45,469 nucleotides of DNA. It comes from Prochlorococcus sp. AG-355-M18 (GTDB lineage Bacteria; Cyanobacteriota; Cyanobacteriia; PCC-6307; Cyanobiaceae). Location of the stretch: contig QCED01000012.1 of NCBI GenBank assembly GCA_003280725.1, forward strand, positions 1-45,469, read 5' to 3'. The translations under genes and the position numbers were made by a program. Positions 1 to 5,110 of the stretch are shown piece by piece. Under the pieces are notes generated by a model, which saw only the letters and a list, made by a program, of their open reading frames with translations, searched no databases and was not told the origin of the DNA. The first letter of the stretch is position 1; each line of letters begins with the position of its first letter.

Positions 1-253
1 TCTTATTAGCGAAAGTACCTTTAGTTTTGTTAGTACCAAATAGAGTAATATCTTTTGCTAAAGACTTAAAATTCTTGGATAAATTCTTAGTCTTTTCAAC
101 TGAATTTCTAGAAATTATTTTTTCTAGAGAATAACAATAATTGAAAAAATTTGTATTTTCTTTTTTTGAAGGATATATAGTTATGAGGGAACTTAAAAGT
201 AAAAAAGAAGTTAAAGTTAATTTCTTAAACATTTTTTTAATTATATTTATCAT
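1..253 (-). CDS. Small secreted or membrane-anchored protein, partial (3' end beyond window)
   Basis: An open minus-strand frame begins with ATG at 253 and stays open to the window edge (84 codons visible). The N-terminus has a lysine pair followed by a hydrophobic stretch of about 15 residues (LTLTSFLLLSSLITIY), which looks like a signal peptide or membrane anchor. The rest is rich in Lys, Asn and Ser. A second possible start, ATG at 232, gives MFKKLTL and a more typical signal peptide. I do not recognise the family. The codon use matches the neighbours, so the frame is probably real, but its end and function cannot be seen. Confidence 0.5.
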   Translation of the reverse strand, partial: MINIIKKMFKKLTLTSFLLLSSLITIYPSKKENTNFFNYCYSLEKIISRNSVEKTKNLSKNFKSLAKDITLFGTNKTKGTFANK

Positions 254-425
254 TGCATAAATATAAAAAGACAATTCAGAAAATACTATTAATTAAATTA
301 AAAAGATCACATTAATTTAAAATATTTCCATTAATTAAGCTAAACCACTTTGAGAAAATTTTAAAAGTATTTCGGACTAATTAAGTATTTATCAAACACA
401 TAAATTTTTTTCTTAAAATAAAATT

Positions 426-809
426 ATGAAAAATTCTTTTTTGAAAAATAAAAGTATCAAATCTTTTTTAGATTTTTTTTCAAGAGTATCAATTTCAGCA
501 ATATTTATCTCAGCCATACCAGGCAAAATAAATAATTTTGAAAGAACAGTTAAATATATTTCTCTAAAAGGTATTCCTGAACCAATTTCCTCTATTCTTC
601 TAGTAGGAGCCATTATATGTCTTATCTTGGGTTCTGGATTTTTTATATTTGGAGAAAAACAAAAAATCGGTTCAATCTTTTTATTACTATTTCTTATTCC
701 AACAACAATAATTTTTCATGTATTCCCTTTCCATCAAAGAGCAGTATTTATGAATCTCGGATTAATAGGTGGATTAATTATTGCTGCGATAAGGAACCAA
801 AATAAATAA
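426..809 (+). CDS. DoxX family membrane protein
   Basis: The 127-residue protein has four hydrophobic segments, at about residues 20-35, 55-75, 82-100 and 108-122. The pattern SRVSISAIFISAIPGKI followed by a loop and a GIPEP turn fits the DoxX/DoxD-like family, small four-helix inner-membrane proteins. Some relatives are linked to redox or sulfur metabolism, but the exact role here is unknown. It starts with ATG in an AT-rich context with no strong ribosome binding site. It stands alone on the plus strand, with a minus-strand gene converging 25 bases downstream. The length is normal for the family. Confidence 0.7.
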   Translation: MKNSFLKNKSIKSFLDFFSRVSISAIFISAIPGKINNFERTVKYISLKGIPEPISSILLVGAIICLILGSGFFIFGEKQKIGSIFLLLFLIPTTIIFHVFPFHQRAVFMNLGLIGGLIIAAIRNQNK

Positions 810-834
810 CTTGATAAAGAAACCTAAATTTTTT

Positions 835-1029
835 TTATTTTTTCTCTCTCAATTCTGGGAAGCAATTCGCAATATGAATTAACTCATAAACCTCCTTGCT
901 ATCGTATTTTTTATTAGGAATTCCACTTCCTACCTCTATACTAATCTCTTTCATCTTCTTTAATATCAATTCTTGTCTTTGCATACTTGACATAGACTTA
1001 AATCTTTTAATTCGTTCTTCTTTATTCAC
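835..1029 (-). CDS. Small conserved hypothetical protein, 64 aa
   Basis: A soluble, charged protein of 64 residues begins MNKEERIKRFKSMSSMQRQE and is predicted helical in its first half. The second half contains YDSKEVYELIHIANCFPEL with one cysteine. No membrane segment or known domain is visible. Its composition and helical amphipathic look suggest a genuine small protein, perhaps a binding partner or regulator, but this is inference. It converges with the DoxX-like gene, and no hairpin terminator separates them. Confidence 0.55.
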   Translation of the reverse strand: MNKEERIKRFKSMSSMQRQELILKKMKEISIEVGSGIPNKKYDSKEVYELIHIANCFPELREKK

Positions 1030-1069
1030 TAGATCTTAATTTAGTTAAACTTTATTGTTAAGATTATAA

Positions 1070-1201
1070 TTAGCGATTCATTAAATAAGTAAGAAAGCCA
1101 GTAAATGTAAGTAATTTAAATCCAATAAAGAAAGGCAAATATTTTTTGACTTTTTTCCCAACGGGCAATAATTTGTTTAATGAATTGATCATGATTTTCA
1201 T
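1070..1201 (-). CDS. Small single-pass membrane protein, 43 aa
   Basis: The frame starts with ATG at 1201 (a second in-frame ATG is at 1192) and ends at 1070. It encodes a 43-residue peptide with a basic N-terminal half (KLLPVGKKVKKYLP) and a hydrophobic C-terminal half (FFIGFKLLTFTGFLTYLM). The positive-inside layout suggests one membrane helix with the basic end in the cytoplasm. It lies 40 bases upstream of the 64-residue gene on the same strand, so the two may be co-transcribed. No family is recognised. Its short length keeps confidence moderate. Confidence 0.42.
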   Translation of the reverse strand: MKIMINSLNKLLPVGKKVKKYLPFFIGFKLLTFTGFLTYLMNR

Positions 1202-1277
1202 TAAAAATCTAATTCTTCGATTTATTTTAACAAATTTTTTTTAAAATTATCCCATTTAGATTTGTACATTTAAATTA

Positions 1278-1308
1278 GTGGATCTAAACTAGAGGGGTTA
1301 CATCCCTT
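1278..1308 (+). repeat. Repeated leader element, copy A (degenerate)
   Basis: This copy keeps GGATCTAAACTAGAGGGG but has lost the upstream ATTGACAGTC part. A short hairpin follows (AGGG 1293-1296 with CCCT 1304-1307), then a T-rich tract and the ATG at 1315. It matches the 3' part of copies B and E in sequence and in distance to the start codon. Confidence 0.6.
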
Positions 1309-1314
1309 ATTTTT

Positions 1315-1701
1315 ATGAATGATAAAGAAACAATAATTTCATTATTAAATGAGTTTGCTAATCCAAAGAAAATGGCTTTATTTTTTGTTGATAATGCGAC
1401 TCCAGATTTTTTATTCATAAGACCGAGTGGTAATCCTATAGATGCAAAAGGATTCGAACAAATGATTACTGGTGATATAGTTCAAGAAAAGGCAGAAATA
1501 ACCAAAATTCACCGATTCGAATTTTTAAGCGACAATATAGTAATGTGCATTTTTACGCTAGGTTCAAAATTTACTTATAAAGGGACACCTAATGATGATT
1601 TACCAACAGTTACGTCAATTTTTAAAAAAGCAAATAATGTTTGGAAAATTCACTGGATGCAAAGATCTACAGGAAATTCTGATTTATCTTTATGGGATTA
1701 G
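1315..1701 (+). CDS. SnoaL/NTF2-like fold protein
   Basis: The 128-residue protein has the size and rhythm of the SnoaL/DUF4440 NTF2-like fold: an N-terminal helix (ETIISLLNEFANPKKMALFF), a strand with DFLFIRPSG, a middle section AKGFEQMITGD, and C-terminal strands ending in WKIHWMQRSTG. These folds bind small ligands or act as isomerases or ketosteroid-like enzymes; the substrate cannot be told. The repeated leader element (copy A) ends 6 bases before its ATG, which probably places it under the same control or origin as the other genes with that leader. Its last codons overlap a small downstream frame. Confidence 0.6.
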   Translation: MNDKETIISLLNEFANPKKMALFFVDNATPDFLFIRPSGNPIDAKGFEQMITGDIVQEKAEITKIHRFEFLSDNIVMCIFTLGSKFTYKGTPNDDLPTVTSIFKKANNVWKIHWMQRSTGNSDLSLWD

Positions 1702-1775
1702 CAAAGTTAATAGCCCTTTTAATGGTGCTCTTACTTGTAGGTAGTTCTTTTATTAGTTTAATTTTTTTTTTATAA
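1692..1775 (+). CDS. Possible 27-aa hydrophobic peptide
   Basis: This frame overlaps the end of the SnoaL-like gene by 10 bases and starts with ATG at 1692. Nearly all of it is one membrane helix (MGLAKLIALLMVLLLVGSSF), ending in LIFFL. The overlap would allow translational coupling. Short hydrophobic frames arise easily in T-rich DNA, so confidence is low. Confidence 0.3.
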   Translation: MGLAKLIALLMVLLLVGSSFISLIFFL

Positions 1776-1861
1776 AATAAACACATCAAATAAAGAATGC
1801 CCAGTAACTATTTCTTTTTTTAAAAAACATTTGCTTCTTTATTTTCTAAGAAAATTTATTT

Positions 1862-1936
1862 TCAGATAAAAATAAAAACTTTAGACAGACTAACGCCTAT
1901 TTCTAAAGCTAATAAAGCAATTAGCAAATTACTCAT
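1862..1936 (-). CDS. Possible 24-aa hydrophobic peptide
   Basis: The peptide begins MSNLLIALLALEIGVSLSKV and is almost entirely one membrane helix. Its ATG overlaps the stop codon of the 18-codon frame just upstream (ATGA overlap), an arrangement typical of coupled translation. No family is recognised. It could be a membrane micro-protein or a chance frame. Confidence 0.3.
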   Translation of the reverse strand: MSNLLIALLALEIGVSLSKVFIFI

Positions 1937-1989
1937 TTTTTTGAACTCTCAACTATTTTTTTGTAAAGTTCTTCAGAAATAGGTTGCAT
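1933..1989 (-). CDS. Possible 18-aa peptide coupled to next frame
   Basis: The short frame encodes MQPISEELYKKIVESSKK, which is hydrophilic and amphipathic. Its stop overlaps the start of the 24-residue hydrophobic frame by four bases. The overlap and the contrast of a soluble and a membrane peptide resemble a small leader/effector pair, but nothing proves expression. Confidence 0.25.
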   Translation of the reverse strand: MQPISEELYKKIVESSKK

Positions 1990-2179
1990 AACCTTTTAAA
2001 AATCTAAATACAAATTAGTTATTTTAAAATTAATTTCTGGTTACTAAATATACGAATATATGAATTTTTAAATAGGTAAAAAATATATTTACAATAAGTT
2101 TTTCTTATAAGGTATCACCATATACTGACTAAAAAACTTCTATAGATAATTAAACTTTTTTAAAAATAAATTAGAAATC

Positions 2180-2281
2180 TTATTTCAAGTAAATAGATCC
2201 TCTATAAGTAAGCTTTATCACCTTTTCTTCTTGTTTTCTACAATATACGAATGACTTTCCATTGAAATACATGTTAACCAT
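2180..2281 (-). CDS. DUF4278-like small peptide behind a structured leader
   Basis: The 33-residue product starts at ATG 2281 with a clear ribosome binding site (AAGGAG, 2294-2289, seven bases upstream). The C-terminal part, KLTYRGSIYLK, resembles the LTYRG-x-x-Y signature of the short cyanobacterial DUF4278 peptides. The N-terminal part is MVNMYFNGKSFVYCRKQEEK. Peptides of this kind are known downstream of cis-regulatory RNAs in marine cyanobacteria, and this one has a strongly structured leader. Its molecular role is unknown. Nitrogen-linked control is inferred from the leader type, not seen. Confidence 0.6.
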   Translation of the reverse strand: MVNMYFNGKSFVYCRKQEEKVIKLTYRGSIYLK

Positions 2282-2381
2282 GATGCAGCTCCTTAACTTG
2301 CTCAAGTCCCCGTCCTATGGCTTGAGTCGTACTGCGGTCTATCAGATGGTAGATCGGACGATTTTGTAGTATCTACTACAA
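2282..2381 (-). promoter_or_regulatory. Structured 5' leader RNA, candidate glutamine-riboswitch-like (Downstream-peptide type)
   Basis: On the minus strand the leader folds into consecutive hairpins. One is a perfect 8-bp stem with a 2-nt loop (2364-2381). The next is an 8-bp stem with two wobbles and the loop at 2344-2347 (2336-2355). The third is a CTCAAG/CTTGAG stem (2321-2326 with 2301-2306) enclosing GGACGGGG. A short GCAG/CTGC closing stem (2332-2335 with 2285-2288) directly abuts the AAGGAG ribosome binding site. The layout (outer stem, inner stem, GACGG-containing internal part, sequestered ribosome binding site, short conserved peptide downstream) is like the Downstream-peptide/glutamine-II riboswitch. 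The match is from memory and needs a covariance-model search. Confidence 0.45.
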
Positions 2382-2417
2382 TCTATTTATAAAGTATTTA
2401 TACTTAGATGTCAACAA

Positions 2418-2564
2418 TTAATAGAAACTAAACTTCAATTTAAAATTAGATTCTGATCTCACAAACTCCCCAAAAAGTATATAAAACATATAAAAACGAG
2501 TAACTCCAATACATGCTGAAACAAATGCTAGAGCTCCACAAATAGGGCAATGTAGGAATCCCAT
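2418..2564 (-). CDS. Small membrane protein with CPxC motif, 48 aa
   Basis: The peptide starts MGFLHCPICGALAFVSACIG and continues with a hydrophobic run to about residue 32, so it is probably a single-pass membrane protein. The CPIC motif near the N-terminus could bind a metal or act in thiol chemistry, with a third cysteine at residue 18. Its ATG shares one base with the stop of the upstream 38-residue gene (TAATG), so translation is probably coupled. No known family is recognised. Confidence 0.5.
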   Translation of the reverse strand: MGFLHCPICGALAFVSACIGVTRFYMFYILFGEFVRSESNFKLKFSFY

Positions 2565-2680
2565 TATTTATTTTCCAATATAAATTTTAATTCAGCCTCT
2601 GCACTGAGAATATCGATTCTTCTCTTAAGAAATTTAAAAAATTTAATTATTTTTTTCAAAATTAAGTCTTCATTAGGCAT
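2564..2680 (-). CDS. Small basic amphipathic protein, 38 aa
   Basis: The frame begins MPNEDLILKKIIKFFKFLKR and ends AEAELKFILENK. It is rich in Lys, Phe and Ile and is probably an amphipathic helix. The stop codon overlaps the start of the CPxC membrane gene by one base, giving a two-gene unit. The function is not recognised. Confidence 0.45.
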   Translation of the reverse strand: MPNEDLILKKIIKFFKFLKRRIDILSAEAELKFILENK

Positions 2681-2714
2681 CAATAATAATATTATTTTGA
2701 GAATAAATATATCA

Positions 2715-2828
2715 ATGAGCAAAAATACTGAATCCTTTGATATAACAAAAGTTTTGTAGCACGGTCATACAATAAACAACACCAACATATGCTCAGATAC
2801 TCTAGATCTATTAACCAATAAAGGCTAA
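2715..2828 (+). pseudogene. Amber-interrupted small frame, 36 sense codons
   Basis: The frame reads MSKNTESFDITKVL, then TAG at 2757-2759, then HGHTINNTNICSDTLDLLTN and KG before TAA. The composition on both sides of the TAG looks coding, and the frame is unbroken across it. A single CAG-to-TAG change would explain it. It may instead be a chance frame. Confidence 0.25.
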
Positions 2829-2971
2829 TTCAGAATCAACTATGGCAATTGGTAATCAAGCTCGCTTGCAAGGACGAATAAATTGTTAATCTTGATTTTA
2901 TTAATTTGTTTAACTTTGCATCTTGCAGAGTAAGATTTTAATGGTGTTTCTTTGGAAGAGTTTCACCAAGA

Positions 2972-2990
2972 GGGGTCAATTTTTGACCCC
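2972..2990 (+). terminator. Hairpin, possible terminator
   Basis: A perfect 7-bp stem, GGGGTCA (2972-2978) with TGACCCC (2984-2990), has a 5-base loop. It is followed by a moderately T-rich tract and a T7 run about 15 bases later. It may end a short plus-strand transcript or be a processed RNA 3' end. Confidence 0.4.
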
Positions 2991-3081
2991 TTATTTGCGG
3001 AGATTTTTTTAATTGAAACTAATTCTGAAATAAAAATAATACTTCCTTAGAAGGCAAAAGTAATTTCAATCTTTTGCTTAA

Positions 3082-3141
3082 ACTTTTTTATTACCGATTT
3101 TAAAAAATATTCTTGCAGGGGCCTTCTCTCGTATTGGTTAA
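3082..3141 (+). pseudogene. Remnant of a small gene (3' end only)
   Basis: The reading frame TFLLPILKNILAGAFSRIG ends at TAA 3139-3141. Its last part matches the C-terminus of the intact 51-residue protein at 9931-10086 (IFKNILAGAFSCSG) in both protein and DNA. A stop precedes the remnant, so only the 3' end survives. The repeated leader element follows both copies after nearly the same distance (about 50 bases), so a larger unit was duplicated. Confidence 0.55.
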
Positions 3142-3190
3142 ATAAAACACTACTTTTTTTAGAGAAGCTAAAAAAGCTAAATAGACTGTG

Positions 3191-3229
3191 ATTGACAGTC
3201 GATCTAAACTTAGAGGGATAAACCCCTCT
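3191..3229 (+). repeat. Repeated leader element, copy B
   Basis: The copy has the full core ATTGACAGTCGATCTAA (3191-3207) and then a hairpin AGAGGG (3212-3217) with CCCTCT (3224-3229). A T-run follows, then ATG at 3236. Just upstream is an AGCT-A(n)-AGCT repeat also seen before copy E. Confidence 0.75.
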
Positions 3230-3235
3230 TTTTTA

Positions 3236-3295
3236 ATGTTTAATAGATTTATTCTTGAAAAGATAATGACTCTTCTTATTTCTCTTATCAGCTGA
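3236..3295 (+). CDS. Possible 19-aa peptide after element copy B
   Basis: The frame encodes MFNRFILEKIMTLLISLIS. Its start lies directly after the T-run of element copy B, the position where larger genes begin at the other copies. Its TGA overlaps the ATG of the next frame (TGATG). It may be a leader peptide that couples translation to the following small membrane gene. Confidence 0.35.
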   Translation: MFNRFILEKIMTLLISLIS

Positions 3296-3396
3296 TGAAT
3301 ATTTCCCCACACCTATTAATTGATGCTGTAATATTAAGCGTTGCCCTAACTATAACTTTGGTATTAAGAGCAAAAGGTAATGCTGCCAGAAAATAA
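3295..3396 (+). CDS. Small single-pass membrane protein, 33 aa
   Basis: The peptide is MNISPHLLIDAVILSVALTI followed by TLVLRAKGNAARK. It has one membrane helix (about residues 7-25) and a basic C-terminal tail, so the C-terminus is probably cytoplasmic. It is the first of three or four consecutive small membrane frames that are closely spaced or overlapping on the plus strand. The form resembles small photosystem or cytochrome subunits, but I do not recognise it as one of them. Confidence 0.45.
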   Translation: MNISPHLLIDAVILSVALTITLVLRAKGNAARK

Positions 3397-3407
3397 AAAG
3401 AAAATAA

Positions 3408-3548
3408 ATGATTACTAAAGAAGAAGAAAAAGAATTTAAAAAACCTAAATTATATAGATTTTGGAACTTTCTTATTTATGGAAGTTCAATAGCTATTGGA
3501 GTTTTCTTAGTTTATTTATATTCTGCTTATATCTTTATAAATAAATGA
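3408..3548 (+). CDS. Small single-pass membrane protein, 46 aa
   Basis: The N-terminal 17 residues are charged (MITKEEEKEFKKPKLY). They are followed by RFWNFLIYGSS and a long hydrophobic helix IAIGVFLVYLYSAYIFI. The stop overlaps the start of the next gene by four bases (ATGA), so translation is probably coupled. Clear charge segregation suggests a real membrane protein with a cytoplasmic N-terminus. The family is not recognised. Confidence 0.5.
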   Translation: MITKEEEKEFKKPKLYRFWNFLIYGSSIAIGVFLVYLYSAYIFINK

Positions 3549-3640
3549 CTTACATGTACGGCATAGCGATTACTTATGGGGTTGTGAGTCTTTTATTGCT
3601 TGGTGGGTTTGCATACTTTACTTTTAAAATGAAACGCTAA
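3545..3640 (+). CDS. Small single-pass membrane protein, 31 aa
   Basis: The product is MTYMYGIAITYGVVSLLLLG followed by GFAYFTFKMKR. It has one membrane helix with a short basic C-terminus. It overlaps the preceding 46-residue gene by four bases. With the 33- and 46-residue proteins it forms a compact set that could assemble together in the membrane, which is inference from coupling only. Confidence 0.48.
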   Translation: MTYMYGIAITYGVVSLLLLGGFAYFTFKMKR

Positions 3641-3657
3641 TTTTTATGTCATCTTAA

Positions 3658-3771
3658 ATGAAAGATTTCTTAGATAAATTTTTTGATTTATGTAGAGAAT
3701 ATGAACAAGAAATTCCACCTCAAAAGATGGCTGAGATTTTAAGAGAATATGCAGATAGATTAGATGAATGA
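3658..3771 (+). CDS. Small acidic soluble protein, 37 aa
   Basis: The frame encodes MKDFLDKFFDLCREYEQEIP then PQKMAEILREYADRLDE. It is strongly helical and acidic, with the PPQKMAEILREYA segment looking like a short helical-hairpin element. It starts 17 bases after the preceding membrane gene on the same strand. No family is recognised. The residue pattern is far from random, so it is likely real. Confidence 0.5.
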   Translation: MKDFLDKFFDLCREYEQEIPPQKMAEILREYADRLDE

Positions 3772-4009
3772 TAGGTACTGGCAGACCTAAGAAAGTATTT
3801 AGAGAATGTAATTTCTAAGCATAATTTATACAAATTTTTTTAAAGTTAGAATAAATTTTTTGAAGATATTTTCCTTGCAATCATTTATAATTTGAGATTT
3901 TTTTTTGATCCTTAATCCGTACAATTTTGTTCCTCTTACCGCACACATACTACTTGTAATTTATCATTCAAATGAATTAGAACATAGTTGTAGTAAAGGG
4001 GTAAGTCTT

Positions 4010-4162
4010 ATGGCACTAAATGACACATTTACTATCCAAGAAATTAATTTGGATAAAAAAAATCTTTCATATGAAAATAAGCCAAAAGAAATTGAAGCTT
4101 ATTGGAATAACGAATGTGCAGAACATCCGAGTAACAACCATTGCAAGATTTTTTGTGATTGA
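4010..4162 (+). CDS. CP12-like C-terminal-motif mini-protein, 50 aa
   Basis: I place the start at ATG 4010, after the purine-rich AAAGGGGT, because an upstream extension to 3905 would add a poorly coding, hydrophobic section. The C-terminal part reads EAYWNNECAEHPSNNHCKIF and ends CD. C-x8-C with Pro in the middle and a terminal Asp matches the C-terminal redox loop of CP12, the intrinsically disordered Calvin-cycle regulator that binds GAPDH and PRK. The N-terminal CP12 cysteine pair is absent, and an additional cysteine lies near the end. A similar protein is encoded at 4365. Binding to GAPDH is possible but not shown. Confidence 0.55.
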   Translation: MALNDTFTIQEINLDKKNLSYENKPKEIEAYWNNECAEHPSNNHCKIFCD

Positions 4163-4247
4163 AACTTTAACTTTTAGGTATTCTTACGCTTGATTTTTAC
4201 TTAATACCCGTACTAAACAATAATCAGATAGAAAGGAGGCCAAGCAA

Positions 4248-4349
4248 ATGACTAATTTAGGTATAGAAATTTTATTTTGGACAATTTTAATTTCCTATCT
4301 GGGATTAAGGTTTTCTCAAACTTGGAATGGATTCAAAAAACAGTATTAA
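4248..4349 (+). CDS. Small single-pass membrane protein, 33 aa
   Basis: The product MTNLGIEILFWTILISYLGL then RFSQTWNGFKKQY has one membrane helix and a basic C-terminus. It has the strongest ribosome binding site in this cluster (AAAGGAGG, about 8 bases upstream), which supports real translation. It sits between the two CP12-like mini-genes and has 15 bases to the second, so the two are probably co-transcribed. Confidence 0.55.
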   Translation: MTNLGIEILFWTILISYLGLRFSQTWNGFKKQY

Positions 4350-4364
4350 TTAGGAGAATAGAAA

Positions 4365-4511
4365 ATGAAACTACAAACTCAGTTCACGGTTCCAAAAAAA
4401 GAATTAAAAGATCTTGATTATGTTAAGAAAGTAGATTTCTTAGAAGAAACTTTAAACAAAGAATGTATAGATTATCCAAATCAAGAAGATTGCTTGGTTT
4501 GCTGCAATTAG
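4365..4511 (+). CDS. CP12-like C-terminal-motif mini-protein, 48 aa
   Basis: The C-terminal section NKECIDYPNQEDCLVCCN keeps the C-x8-C spacing with central Pro seen at 4010-4162 and in CP12 C-terminal loops, but adds two adjacent cysteines. The N-terminal part (FTVPKKELKDLDYVKKVDFL) is charged and probably helical. The ribosome binding site TAGGAG is near the ATG. The paralogue pair suggests duplication with divergence. Metal binding through the extra cysteines is an alternative to the CP12 role. Confidence 0.5.
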   Translation: MKLQTQFTVPKKELKDLDYVKKVDFLEETLNKECIDYPNQEDCLVCCN

Positions 4512-4590
4512 AAATCAAAAAATAGCTGTTTTTTAAAAGTAAATAAATTTTTATTAGTATTTATAAATTTTTTAAAAGGGAGTTAGCACT

Positions 4591-5109
4591 ATGGAATTAA
4601 GATTCTTCCCAATAAATATTTTTAGAGAGACTCCAAAAGTCACATTCTTTGATGCAGGCATAGATAGTTCTAATGGTTCTGATGTTGTGATCCATTCTGG
4701 GGAAGCTATATCTCCTCCAGATGATTTAAAAGATGAGCAATATTACGTTCACCATCATCAAATTGACCACAATTTAGTTATCACTGGTGAAAGGAAATTT
4801 ATTTTAATAAATCCTTCCTGGGATGAACCTCATCATGTGATTTATTTAAATAGATCTATGGGAGCATTAGAAATTCCTATAGGAACTTATCACAGATCTA
4901 TCTCAGGGGAAGAAGGTAGTATTGTTTTAAACCAACCCAAAAGAGATAAATTTTTTGATCCTGCTAAAGAATTTATCCCTCAAAAATTAGACAAAATTAA
5001 TTTAATTAAGGCAAGAAAAAGTCCACCTGTTTATTGGATTTACGAAAATAACAAAATCAAAAGAGTCTATTTTAATCCTCTAGAAAGAAAAGTTAAAACT
5101 CTTGTTTGA
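4591..5109 (+). CDS. Cupin-like protein, 172 aa
   Basis: The central part has the rhythm of a cupin fold: YYVHHHQIDHNLVITGERKF (about residues 51-70), a strand region, then GALEIPIGTYHRSISGEEGS as the second motif. The histidine-rich HHHQIDH segment and the later H in TYHR could bind a metal. The good ribosome binding site AAAGGGAG is present. Related proteins bind sugars or small acids, but the substrate is not clear. The LOG-family gene begins immediately after the stop, so the two form an operon. Confidence 0.55.
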   Translation: MELRFFPINIFRETPKVTFFDAGIDSSNGSDVVIHSGEAISPPDDLKDEQYYVHHHQIDHNLVITGERKFILINPSWDEPHHVIYLNRSMGALEIPIGTYHRSISGEEGSIVLNQPKRDKFFDPAKEFIPQKLDKINLIKARKSPPVYWIYENNKIKRVYFNPLERKVKTLV

Positions 5110-5110
5110 A

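Larger units (their letters stand above)
2681..3235. other. Gene-poor stretch with remnants, a hairpin and element copy B
   Basis: About 550 bases lie between the minus-strand CPxC pair and the plus-strand micro-gene cluster. They hold an amber-interrupted small frame (2715-2828), a GGGGTCA/TGACCCC hairpin (2972-2990), a 3'-end gene remnant (3082-3141) and repeated element copy B (3191-3229). Nothing else convincing was seen. Confidence 0.6.

Noticed and set aside
413-613. 66-residue minus-strand frame opposite the DoxX-like gene
   Set aside because: It is a mirror of the DoxX coding region, with no ribosome binding site or coding logic of its own.
2941-3012. 23-residue plus-strand frame across the GGGGTCA hairpin
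   Set aside because: It is basic but is explained by the hairpin sequence and has no convincing ribosome binding site.
3100-3312. 70-residue minus-strand frame
   Set aside because: It runs antisense through the element copy B and the micro-genes; the plus-strand signals explain the sequence better.
3905-4009. N-terminal extension of the CP12-like gene
   Set aside because: The section is hydrophobic and lacks a ribosome binding site, while ATG 4010 has AAAGGGGT upstream.
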